A stretch of DNA of 64,000 nucleotides from NCBI RefSeq assembly GCF_020616555.1, contig NZ_CP085173.1:4227501-4291500 (forward strand). Reading direction: 5' to 3'. Source of the DNA: Streptomyces longhuiensis (GTDB lineage Bacteria > Actinomycetota > Actinomycetes > Streptomycetales > Streptomycetaceae). Below the pieces are notes generated by a model that searched no databases, was not told where the DNA came from, and saw nothing but the letters and a program-made list of their open reading frames with translations. The position numbers and the translations under genes were made by a program. Below are positions 17,704-25,441 of this stretch, one piece after another (position 1 is the stretch's first letter; each line of letters opens with the position of its first letter).

Positions 17704-17709
17704 GGGCCC

Positions 17710-19008
17710 ATGAACGATTGGCCAGAGGGTTGGGGCGACAGTCAGGGCGGCGGCGACCGCGGTTACGGTCGCGGCAGTGCCAACGCGCGCCCCGAGGGCG
17801 CCCGCGCGATGCCGCATGTGCAGCGCGGACAGGGCGGCGGCCCCCGCCGCTCCGCGCCGCCCAGGCCCACGGTCCCGGCGCAGCCCTCGTACGGCGACGG
17901 ATACGGGGACCAGTACGACAGCGGCTACAACACCGGCCAGGTCTACGGCGGTGGCGGCGGCCGCGGCGGCAACGGCTACATACCGAACGACAACGACCCG
18001 GCCGACGGGTACGCGCCCCCGCGGCCGCGGCCGAACTGGGGCCGGCGCATCAAGTGGGCCGTCCTCACCCTCGTCGTCGTGTTCGTCGGTGTGAGCATCG
18101 GCACGTACTTCTGGGCCGACTCCAAGCTCCACCGTGACGTCGACCTCTCCAAGGTCATAGAACGGCCCGAAACCGGCAAGGGCACGAACTACCTCATCGT
18201 CGGCACCGACAGCCGGGCCGGGATGTCTGCCGAGGAGAAGAAGAAGCTGCACACCGGGTCCGCCGAGGGCAAGCGCACGGACACGATGATGATCCTGCAC
18301 ACCGGCGACAACGGCAGCACGATGATCTCCCTGCCGCGTGACTCGAACGTCACCATCCCGTCCTACAAGGGCTCGGACTCCGGCAAGCTCTACCCGAACC
18401 AGGGCCGCCAGGTGAAGCTCAACGCCGCCTACGCGGAGGACGGCCCCGAACTGCTCGTGCGGACCGTCGAGTTCAACACCGGGCTGCACATCGACCACTA
18501 CGCGGAGATCGGCTTCGGCGGCTTCGCGAAGATCGTGGACGCGGTCGGCGGCGTCGAGATGAACCTGAAGGAGGGCTTCAAGGACAAGTGGTCCGGAGCC
18601 GACTTCCAGAAGGGCAAGCAGACGCTGAACGGCCAGCAGGCCCTGGCCTTCGTCCGTACGCGTCACGCGTTCGCGGCGAGCGACCTCCAGCGCACCAAGA
18701 ACCAGCAGGCGTTCCTGTCGGCGCTGGCCCACCAGGTGGCCACCCCGTCGACGGTCATGAACCCGTTCAAGCTCTACCCGACGATGGGCGCGGGCCTCGA
18801 CTCGCTCGTCGTCGACAAGGACATGAACCTGTGGGACCTGGGCTCGATGTTCTTCGCCATGAAGGGCGTCACGGGTGGCGACGGCAAGTCGATGAACATG
18901 CCGGTCTCCGGCTCCGTCAACGGCAACCTCGTCTGGGACAAGACCAAGGTCAAGCAGCTGGTGGGCGAGCTCAAGAACGACGAGACCGTGACGGTCTCGG
19001 GCAACTGA
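17710..19008 (+). CDS. LCP family protein 5
   Basis: The 432-residue LCP protein has a long Gly/Tyr/Pro-rich cytoplasmic lead of about 110 residues, one membrane helix at about 118-138, and an LCP domain with NYLIVGTDSRAG, SLPRDSNVTIPS and RTRHAFAASDLQRTKNQQAFL. It lacks a LytR_C domain. ATG 17710 is taken because homologues begin MNDWPEGW and no coding signal lies further upstream. It is divergent from the thioesterase, and its start codon is 119 bases from that gene's start. It converges with the kinase of the five-gene unit downstream. Confidence 0.9.
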   Translation: MNDWPEGWGDSQGGGDRGYGRGSANARPEGARAMPHVQRGQGGGPRRSAPPRPTVPAQPSYGDGYGDQYDSGYNTGQVYGGGGGRGGNGYIPNDNDPADGYAPPRPRPNWGRRIKWAVLTLVVVFVGVSIGTYFWADSKLHRDVDLSKVIERPETGKGTNYLIVGTDSRAGMSAEEKKKLHTGSAEGKRTDTMMILHTGDNGSTMISLPRDSNVTIPSYKGSDSGKLYPNQGRQVKLNAAYAEDGPELLVRTVEFNTGLHIDHYAEIGFGGFAKIVDAVGGVEMNLKEGFKDKWSGADFQKGKQTLNGQQALAFVRTRHAFAASDLQRTKNQQAFLSALAHQVATPSTVMNPFKLYPTMGAGLDSLVVDKDMNLWDLGSMFFAMKGVTGGDGKSMNMPVSGSVNGNLVWDKTKVKQLVGELKNDETVTVSGN

Positions 19009-19046
19009 CGCTAGAGACGGGGCAGTTGGCCGGTCGGATCTCCGAC

Positions 19047-20021
19047 TCAGGCCGGCGGCCCCGGCCCTTCTCCCCGGCCGTTCAGCTGTATCGTGCCGCG
19101 CCTCCTGGCGGTGTCGAACATCGAACGGTCGACCGCGGGGCGGGGCGCCGGAGCGGCCGCGATCAGCTTGATCGTCTCGCGACCGGCGAGCGCGGTCTGC
19201 CACTGCCCGAGATCGGGCCGGCTTCCGCGGGGACCGGCCGCGCGGGCCCAGAGACCGCGCACCGCCGCCTCGCGCCGGTCGTCGAGGACACCGGGGAGCG
19301 GCGCCATCGGCCGGCCCGGATGCGCGTACGCGTCCCGCATCAGCACCCGCCCGATCATCAGTGACGCCTTGTACCGGTCGCTGTCGACCGTGGCCGTCCC
19401 GGGCGGGGCGAGCGGGTCGTGCCAGTCAGGGGTGTCCGCCTGGTCGAGCACGGCGGGCCGGCCGACGAGACGGATGCCGTCGCAGTCGAGCAGGAAGACG
19501 GCGGGCTCGGGTGTGAGGGTCCACAGCACATTGGACTGCGACAGGTCACCGACCACGAGCCCCGCCGCGTGCAGCCGCCCGAACAGACCGGCCAGCGCGA
19601 CGGCGATCGCGAGCCGGGCACCCGGCTCCGGCTGCGGCACGGCCTGCCAGGCCGCCTTGGGCTCACGGAGCAGATAGGACAGCTCGATGAGCTTCGTATC
19701 GCCTTTGGGAGTACGCCAGTTGGTGGTCGCCGGCGCCCTGCGCATCAGGAACCCGGTGACCGTCCCCGCGTCGAGGACCCGGCACAGCGGCCACGCGGTC
19801 TCCGCGTCGAGGCGGTCCCTGTCGGCGGCGGCAAGAGCCTGACGGTACGCCACCAGGGCCGCCAGGGACGATCCGTCGACCTTGTGCGGCTCGCGGTAGC
19901 TCTTGTAGAGCAGGTCACCGGGGCCGCCGACCGCGTGCACCTCACCCTGCCCGCCGTCCCCTGTCTTGCCGAGCAGCTTGAGCCCGCTGTAGGGGAGATC
20001 GGCGCCGTTGTGGAACGTCAC
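19047..20021 (-). CDS. Protein kinase-like protein of the vWA-PP2C-kinase triad
   Basis: The 324-residue soluble protein has a protein-kinase fold with key residues retained. These are a glycine loop LLGKTGDGGQGEVH near 14-27, a Lys in LLYKSY, a catalytic-loop variant VVGDLSQSNVLW (Asp and Asn kept, HRD replaced by VGD) and a LLDCDGIRLVG segment in place of DFG. It may therefore phosphorylate a partner of the same unit. The start is GTG 20021, overlapping the phosphatase stop by 4 bp, so it is the last gene of the translationally coupled chain. Kinases of this type occur with TerY and PP2C in TerY-P triads; the usual zinc-ribbon tail is not seen. Confidence 0.75.
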   Translation of the reverse strand: MTFHNGADLPYSGLKLLGKTGDGGQGEVHAVGGPGDLLYKSYREPHKVDGSSLAALVAYRQALAAADRDRLDAETAWPLCRVLDAGTVTGFLMRRAPATTNWRTPKGDTKLIELSYLLREPKAAWQAVPQPEPGARLAIAVALAGLFGRLHAAGLVVGDLSQSNVLWTLTPEPAVFLLDCDGIRLVGRPAVLDQADTPDWHDPLAPPGTATVDSDRYKASLMIGRVLMRDAYAHPGRPMAPLPGVLDDRREAAVRGLWARAAGPRGSRPDLGQWQTALAGRETIKLIAAAPAPRPAVDRSMFDTARRRGTIQLNGRGEGPGPPA

Positions 20022-21298
20022 CGCGCCTCCCCGTGCTCCCACAGGACGACGGCGGTGCGATCGTCGTCGTAGGACTTGACCCGGTACTGGAACTGCCAGA
20101 GGAAGTCGGCCGGCGCCGGGACCTCGTCGCCGTTCCACGCCTCGGCGAGGAATTCCCGCATTCCGGCGTCGCCCGCCAGCGGGGACGAGAGGCCGTCCGT
20201 GCTGAGGACCAGGACGTCGCCGGCGTGCGCCTGGAGCAGGCGCGTCACGGCGGAGCGGGCGCGCGGCAGGGCCGCGGTGCGCGTGTCGATGACGTCGCTG
20301 TCCTTGTCGCCGTCGGCGTCCCCCACGACGTCCAGGTGCCAGTAGCCGCGGCGCAGCAGGGCCGTGCCGCCGTCCCCGACGGCCAGGAAGCCGCGGGTGC
20401 GTACGCGCGGGTCGAGCGGGACCAGCAGGATCCGCAGCGTGGTGGCGAAGGCGTCCGGGCGCTCGCCGTGCTGCAACGCGAGGTCGCCCAGCAGGTTGCC
20501 GATCTGGCGCACCACGTCGTCGGCCGTGCGCCGGAACCGCTCAGCGTCGCCGGTGCGGATCGCCTCGTGCAGGGACGTGGAGCGGTCGAGGTAGCGGGCG
20601 GCCAGGCGGCAGGCCTCGTTGGACCCGACGTGCGAGCGCGGGGCCGAGCCCACTCCGTCGGCGACCGCGAGCATCAGCAGCTCACCGCCGTGCTCGTCGC
20701 CACCGATGCGGGTCACGCACAGCGCGTCCTGCCGCGGCTCCCCGGCATAGCGGTGGGAGTCCCCGCGTACGGAGGCGGCGCGGACGCTCACCCCCGGGTA
20801 CGCGGCACCGTCGAGGACGATGTCCGGCAGCACGGCCGCCGCCAAGTCCCCTGTCACGGCGGGCAGTCCCTGCGGGACCGGCGGGTAGCTCGGCGCCTTC
20901 GGACCGCTGTGGGCGGGCGCACCGAGAGCGGGGACGGGAGACTGGGTGAGGGCCGGACCGTCGGCGGCCCGCACCGGCGCCGGCAACTCATAGTCGTCCC
21001 GCGCCGACGAGACGCCGTCCCCCACCGACGGGGAGTCGTCCCGAATCGACGAGACGCCGTCCCCCACCATCGGGGAGTCGTCCCGAATCGACGAGACGCC
21101 GACCCTCACCGTCGGGGAGTCGTCCCGAACCGCCGGGGAGTCGTCCCGCGCCGACGAGACGCCGTCCCCCGCCGACGAGGAGCCGTCCCGCACCGTCAGG
21201 GCGTCGTCCGACACCACGAAGCCGTGCGGGTCGGTCGGCGTCCAGTGCAGCCGGGCCGCTTCCTCGCTCTCGTTCATCCGCGTACGCCCTTCGCTCAC
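20018..21298 (-). CDS. PP2C-family Ser/Thr phosphatase of the vWA-PP2C-kinase triad
   Basis: The 426-residue protein has a repetitive, probably disordered N-terminal region (about residues 35-105) built on DDSPxVxxGVSSxR units. The C-terminal PP2C domain has metal-site motifs (RQDALCV, LMLAVADGVGSAPRS, LVLSTDGLSSPL, DDRTAVVL). It would reverse the action of the downstream kinase, perhaps on the vWA protein. The GTG start overlaps the vWA stop by 4 bp. The repeats correspond to 42-bp DNA repeats at about 20990-21190, the only low-complexity tract in the unit. Confidence 0.82.
   Translation of the reverse strand: MSEGRTRMNESEEAARLHWTPTDPHGFVVSDDALTVRDGSSSAGDGVSSARDDSPAVRDDSPTVRVGVSSIRDDSPMVGDGVSSIRDDSPSVGDGVSSARDDYELPAPVRAADGPALTQSPVPALGAPAHSGPKAPSYPPVPQGLPAVTGDLAAAVLPDIVLDGAAYPGVSVRAASVRGDSHRYAGEPRQDALCVTRIGGDEHGGELLMLAVADGVGSAPRSHVGSNEACRLAARYLDRSTSLHEAIRTGDAERFRRTADDVVRQIGNLLGDLALQHGERPDAFATTLRILLVPLDPRVRTRGFLAVGDGGTALLRRGYWHLDVVGDADGDKDSDVIDTRTAALPRARSAVTRLLQAHAGDVLVLSTDGLSSPLAGDAGMREFLAEAWNGDEVPAPADFLWQFQYRVKSYDDDRTAVVLWEHGEAR
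20990..21195 (-). repeat. In-gene imperfect repeats in the PP2C gene
   Basis: Imperfect repeats of about 21 and 42 bp built on CCGTCCCCCACCGACGGGGAGT-like words encode the DDSPxVxxGVSSxR tract of the phosphatase. All retain the reading frame. The region is likely variable in copy number between strains. Confidence 0.75.
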
Positions 21299-21960
21299 AG
21301 CTTGTCGAGGGAGACGGTGGAGAAGCCCGGGACGGTCTCGTCCACGGCCAGGGTGAAACCGCTCCCGCCGTCGGCCGGGATGCTGCTCGCCGACCGGACG
21401 ATGGAGCGGGTCAGGCTGGACGCGAACTCCCGCAGGGCCTTCGCCGGTGAGACGGTCGAGTCCTGCTGCATGAACGCGCGGAAGTTCGCCACCTGCCCGA
21501 TCGTCGCGGCCTCCGCGTCACCGATCCCGAACGCGATGATCTTCGGGGCGTACTTCGAGGCGAGCAGGTCCTTGTGGTCCCGCTCCCAGCCGTCGTCGGT
21601 CGGAATGCCGTCGGACAGGAAGAACGCGACGGGCCGGTACACCTCGTGCCCCTGCGCCTTCAGCGACGCGACGTCCGCCTCTACGCAGCGCAGCAGCTCG
21701 CGGAAGGCCGCGCCGTACGACGTCAGTCCGCCCGCGGCGAGCGCCGGGACCTCTTCGATGTCGCTCAGGTCGACCAGGGGCTGCAGCACCTTCGCGTCGT
21801 CGGAGAAACCGATCAGGCAGAACCGGGTCTTGTCGGCGACCGTCGGATTGGTGCTGATCTCGTGGTGAAGCTCGGGCAGTGCGCTGTTGATCGCCTCGAT
21901 CGGGTCCCCCGTCATCGAGCCCGACTCGTCGCACAGCAGGTAGAACGGCAGAATCTGCAT
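21295..21960 (-). CDS. TerY-like von Willebrand factor A protein
   Basis: The 221-residue single-domain vWA protein has an intact metal-ion-dependent adhesion site: D11-E-S-G-S15 at the start, a conserved Thr in LAAGGLTSYGAAF and Asp in FFLSDGIPTDD. The closest family description is TerY, known from tellurite-resistance type and related stress systems, where it forms TerY-P triads with a PP2C phosphatase and a kinase. That gene trio is exactly the one here. It has no signal peptide and is probably cytosolic. It lies 27 bp after the MotB-like gene and overlaps the phosphatase gene by 4 bp. Confidence 0.85.
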   Translation of the reverse strand: MQILPFYLLCDESGSMTGDPIEAINSALPELHHEISTNPTVADKTRFCLIGFSDDAKVLQPLVDLSDIEEVPALAAGGLTSYGAAFRELLRCVEADVASLKAQGHEVYRPVAFFLSDGIPTDDGWERDHKDLLASKYAPKIIAFGIGDAEAATIGQVANFRAFMQQDSTVSPAKALREFASSLTRSIVRSASSIPADGGSGFTLAVDETVPGFSTVSLDKL

Positions 21961-21987
21961 GGCCTCGTGCCTCCGGAAAGCCTGTCG

Positions 21988-22479
21988 TCAGTTCGCGTAG
22001 GTGTAGAAGTAGATCTCGATGTCGGCATGGCCCCCGGTGGCCGCGCCCTTCCAGAAGTCGCGGGTGGTCGCGTTCCTGAACATGTCCGGACGGGCCTTCG
22101 TCAGCAGCGAGTTGACCTCGTGGGCGTACGCGCCTCCGGCGCCCGGGTCGCTGTTGCGGCCGAAGGTGAGGACGAACGCCGCCTGTCGTCCCCGGTACTT
22201 CTCCGTCACCGCGCGCAGCCGCTTCTCGATACGGTCCCGGTCCCCCTGAGCGGCGTCGATGGACACCTTGACGGGCGTACGGGTCACCGCGCGCGGGCCC
22301 TTGTGCCCGGGGCTCTTCGACGGTGTGGGCTTCCCGCTCGCGGACGCCGAGGGCGTCGGTCTGGCCTCCGCCGCCTGGGGGTCGCCCTGGTCGCCCATCG
22401 CGACGAGCGCGAGGACCAGCAGCATGTCGGCGAAGAGCCAGCCCGCCAGGTGCAGCGGGTTGAACCTGCGCGCCCTCAT
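21988..22479 (-). CDS. Small MotB/ExbD-like membrane protein
   Basis: The 163-residue protein has one N-terminal membrane helix, LHLAGWLFADMLLVLALVAMG (about 9-29), with an acidic residue, D18, inside the membrane span. This is the hallmark of MotB, ExbD, TolR and ZorB proteins that carry protons. A Ser/Pro/Lys-rich linker (about 38-70) leads to an approximately 90-residue extracytoplasmic domain that could be a short OmpA-like peptidoglycan binder, but I cannot see its signature residues. It overlaps the larger MotA-like gene by 4 bp (ATGA), as stator pairs often do. Function inferred from topology and context. Confidence 0.6.
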   Translation of the reverse strand: MRARRFNPLHLAGWLFADMLLVLALVAMGDQGDPQAAEARPTPSASASGKPTPSKSPGHKGPRAVTRTPVKVSIDAAQGDRDRIEKRLRAVTEKYRGRQAAFVLTFGRNSDPGAGGAYAHEVNSLLTKARPDMFRNATTRDFWKGAATGGHADIEIYFYTYAN

Positions 22480-23867
22480 CCCGCGGAGCCCGGCCGGCCC
22501 GGCACGGCGTCCTCGACGACGTGCCCTCGGGCCTCACCCGCGTCGCCGGGCTTGCCGAGATCCACACCTCTCGCGGGCCACGACGGGACGGACGGCGCCG
22601 ACGACGCGCCCTCCGTCGGCCGGGGGACGGGCACACCGACTCCCCCGGAGTTTTGCACCACCGCCACCAGCTGCGCGAACTTCTCCGCGGTCTCGCGCAG
22701 GGCACCGGCCTGCTGGGCCATCGCCCGCACCACGGTCTGCGTCTCCTGCGCGGCGCTCTGTGAGTCCCGCACGGCGTCCTGCGTCTCCTCCGCCACCTTC
22801 CGGGACTCCCGTACCGCCTCCTCGGCGGCGGCGAAGAGCCGCGCGGACTCCTCCGCGGCGGCGTCGAGGCGCCCCAGAACCTGTGCCGACACATCGGCGG
22901 CGACCTCGATACCGGTGGTGAACGACCGCTGCGAGGCGGCGAGTACGGTCACGGAGTCCTCGACGCGCTCCCCTGCCTTGCCCAGGCTGTCGCGCACCTC
23001 GCCGTTCACCGCCCGGACCTCCTCCAGCGCCTCGCGCACCATCGCACCACTGCCGCTGACGGCCGTCTCGATCCGTCCGGCAGCCTCCTCCAGCGGCCGT
23101 ACGGAGGTGCCGACCGCGCCCAGCTGGCGCTCGGCCTCCTTGAGCGCCGCACCGACCGTCTCGGCGGCGGCGGCGAGTTCGGCGTTGGTCTTCGCGGCCC
23201 GGTTGCCGAGCCGGGTCAGCGTCTTGGCGGCGCCGGTCAGCTCGGCGGCGAACCTGACCGGGGACGACATCCGGTGTTCGTTGAGGACGAGCTGGGCACG
23301 GCTGAGGGCCGGCACCAGACGTGCCATCAGCTGCTCCGCGGCACGGCGCGCGGCCTCCTCGCGACGGTCGACCGCCGCCTTGCGGAAGCTGTGCACGAGC
23401 GCCAGCGCGAACAGCACGGCGATCGCGACCGTCGCGCTCATCGCGACCGTGCCGAACGTGTAGAGCCCGGCGAGATGTCCCTCGAAACCCGACTGCCACA
23501 GCTGGAGGAAGGGCCGTGCCGCGGCCTTCGGGTTGTCGCCCGTCAGGGCCCCGTACGCGCTGGAAGCCTGGGTCAGACCGTGCCAGGTGAACAGCAGGGG
23601 CAGGAAGACCAGCGCGCCGAGCCCGGCCTCCAGCCAGCCCCACGCCTTGTGTTCGACGGCCGGGTCGACCGCCACGCTCTCGGGCCGCCCGTACGCGGCG
23701 AGCAGGTCGAGGTCGGCCCAGGTACCGAGGCCGTCGGTGTCCGCGGCGCGCAACGCCGCAGCCAGCGCCTGGAGTTCCTCGGCTCTCGGTGCGAGCCCGC
23801 GCTCGTCGGCGAGGTCACCGATCCGCTGGCCCACCACGTGCCGGTCCGTCAGGCCCCCCATGACCAT
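22476..23867 (-). CDS. MotA/ExbB/ZorA-like membrane protein with a long coiled-coil tail
   Basis: The 463-residue protein starts at ATG 23867 behind AGGGAG. A soluble N-terminal stretch (1-75) is followed by two clear membrane helices at about 78-98 and 138-158. Then come almost 270 residues rich in Ala, Glu, Arg and Lys with heptad character (for example KTNAELAAAAETVGAALKEAE), ending in a Pro/Ser-rich tail. The plan of few membrane helices plus a long cytoplasmic coiled coil is that of ZorA and related proton-channel subunits. It is the first gene of the five-gene unit and overlaps its MotB-like partner by 4 bp. Sequence similarity to MotA itself is not obvious by eye. Confidence 0.6.
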   Translation of the reverse strand: MVMGGLTDRHVVGQRIGDLADERGLAPRAEELQALAAALRAADTDGLGTWADLDLLAAYGRPESVAVDPAVEHKAWGWLEAGLGALVFLPLLFTWHGLTQASSAYGALTGDNPKAAARPFLQLWQSGFEGHLAGLYTFGTVAMSATVAIAVLFALALVHSFRKAAVDRREEAARRAAEQLMARLVPALSRAQLVLNEHRMSSPVRFAAELTGAAKTLTRLGNRAAKTNAELAAAAETVGAALKEAERQLGAVGTSVRPLEEAAGRIETAVSGSGAMVREALEEVRAVNGEVRDSLGKAGERVEDSVTVLAASQRSFTTGIEVAADVSAQVLGRLDAAAEESARLFAAAEEAVRESRKVAEETQDAVRDSQSAAQETQTVVRAMAQQAGALRETAEKFAQLVAVVQNSGGVGVPVPRPTEGASSAPSVPSWPARGVDLGKPGDAGEARGHVVEDAVPGRPGSAG

Positions 23868-24096
23868 CCCCCAACTCCCTCGCAAACACCGGGAGTGCGC
23901 GTCACGAGCCGGCCCGCAGGTACGGCGGCCCCCCGGCCCACGCGGCCCGCGCCCCTCAGGACGCGACCACAGGCGCACAGCGTACGACACACGTCACGCA
24001 GCGCGTACGGTCCTTGCCGCATTGGGAGTTGGCGGGATCGGCCGGACGCGGAGCAGCCCCCGGCTCGGCGCCGGGGGCTGCTCAAAAGGTTCTGGA

Positions 24097-25269
24097 CTAC
24101 GGCAGGTTGCGCGCCATGACGATGCGCTGGACCTGGTTCGTGCCCTCGTAGATCTGCGTGATCTTCGCGTCGCGCATCATGCGCTCGACCGGGTAGTCGC
24201 GGGTGTAGCCGTAGCCTCCGAGGAGCTGGACGGCGTCCGTGGTGACCTCCATGGCGACGTCCGAGGCGAAGCACTTGGCGGCGGCGCCCTGGAACGTGAG
24301 GTCCCCTCCTTCACCTCCGGCGGCGACGCGCTCCGACTTGGCCGCGGCCTGGTAGGTCAGGGCGCGGGCGGCCTCGATCTTCATGGCCATGTCGGCGAGC
24401 ATGAACTGGATGCCCTGGAAGTCGGCGATCGGCTTGCCGAACTGCTTGCGCTCCTTGACGTAGCCCTTGGCGTAGTCGAGGGCGCCCTGGGCGATGCCGA
24501 GGGCCTGGGCCGCGATGGTGACGCGGGTGTGGTCCAGGGTCTTCATCGCCGTGGCGAAGCCGGTGCCCTCTTCCCCGATCATGCGGTCCGCGGGGATGCG
24601 GACGTTGTCGAGGTAGACCTCGCGCGTCGGGGAGCCCTTGATGCCGAGCTTGCGCTCCGGGGCGCCGAAGGAGACGCCCTCGTCGGACTTCTCGACGACG
24701 AAGGCGGAGATGCCCTTGGACCGCTTGGTCGGGTCGGTGACGGCCATGACCGTGTAGTACTCGGAGACGCCGGCGTTGGTGATCCAGCGCTTCACGCCGT
24801 TGAGGACCCAGAAGTCGCCGTCGCGGACCGCGCGCGTCTTCATGCCCGCCGCGTCCGAACCCGCGTCCGGCTCGGAGAGGCAGTACGAGAACATGCCCTC
24901 ACCCTTGGCGAGCGGCGTCATGTACTTCTTCTTCAGCTCCTCGGAGCCGGAGAGGATGACGGGCAGCGAGCCCAGCTTGTTCACGGCCGGGATGAGGGAG
25001 GAGCTGGCGCAGACGCGGGCCACCTCCTCGATCACGATGACGGTCGCGAGGGCGTCGGCCCCGGCGCCGCCGTAGGACTCCGGTACGTGCACGGCCTGAA
25101 GGTCGTTGGCGACGAGTGCGTCGAGGGCCTCCTGCGGGAAACGCGCCTCCTCGTCCACCGCCGCGGCGAACGGCGCGATCTTGGCCTCGCACAGAGCCCG
25201 CACGGACTCGCGGAGCATGTCGTGCTCTTCGGCCGGACGGTACAGGTCGAATTCGGGCGAACCTGCCAA
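24097..25269 (-). CDS. Acyl-CoA dehydrogenase
   Basis: The 390-residue FAD enzyme introduces the alpha-beta double bond in acyl-CoA thioesters. The family landmarks are present in order: FSYCLSEPDAGSDAAGMKT (FAD and substrate signature 1), WITNAG, and the C-terminal QLLGGYGYTRDYPVERMMRDAKITQIYEGTNQ with the catalytic Glu in YEGT. Full length. The start is TTG 25269, matching homologues that begin MAGSPEFDLYRP. An AT-rich upstream region holds a TTAC-N6-GTAA dyad at 25296-25309. The chain-length preference is not visible. Confidence 0.93.
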   Translation of the reverse strand: MAGSPEFDLYRPAEEHDMLRESVRALCEAKIAPFAAAVDEEARFPQEALDALVANDLQAVHVPESYGGAGADALATVIVIEEVARVCASSSLIPAVNKLGSLPVILSGSEELKKKYMTPLAKGEGMFSYCLSEPDAGSDAAGMKTRAVRDGDFWVLNGVKRWITNAGVSEYYTVMAVTDPTKRSKGISAFVVEKSDEGVSFGAPERKLGIKGSPTREVYLDNVRIPADRMIGEEGTGFATAMKTLDHTRVTIAAQALGIAQGALDYAKGYVKERKQFGKPIADFQGIQFMLADMAMKIEAARALTYQAAAKSERVAAGGEGGDLTFQGAAAKCFASDVAMEVTTDAVQLLGGYGYTRDYPVERMMRDAKITQIYEGTNQVQRIVMARNLP

Positions 25270-25295
25270 GGTGACTCACGCTCCAAGGACGCTAA

Positions 25296-25309
25296 TTACC
25301 GTTAAGTAA
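25296..25309. promoter_or_regulatory. TTAC-N6-GTAA dyad upstream of the acyl-CoA dehydrogenase
   Basis: An AT-rich 40-bp stretch between the acyl-CoA dehydrogenase and the sugar dehydrogenase carries this dyad. TetR-type regulators of fatty-acid genes in actinomycetes bind sites of this size, but no specific match can be named. Confidence 0.3.
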
Positions 25310-25441
25310 CCCAAATTTTATGCCTCCGCCCACCTGAGGGATACGTGAGCTACGCGACAGGGGAAACGTGCCCTGTGAGGGGCCGTGCCACGCCCGACTA
25401 TGCTCGGGGCCGCACTGCAGCCGTACACCTCTGGAGCTCTC

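Noticed and set aside
22476..22479. Fusion or frameshift between the MotA-like and MotB-like genes
   Set aside because: The stop and start form a normal ATGA overlap, with a complete membrane helix at the start of the second protein.
19047..23867. A canonical Zorya phage-defence locus
   Set aside because: No ZorC, ZorD or ZorE is present, and the channel-like subunits are only similar in layout; the vWA-PP2C-kinase genes are not part of Zorya.
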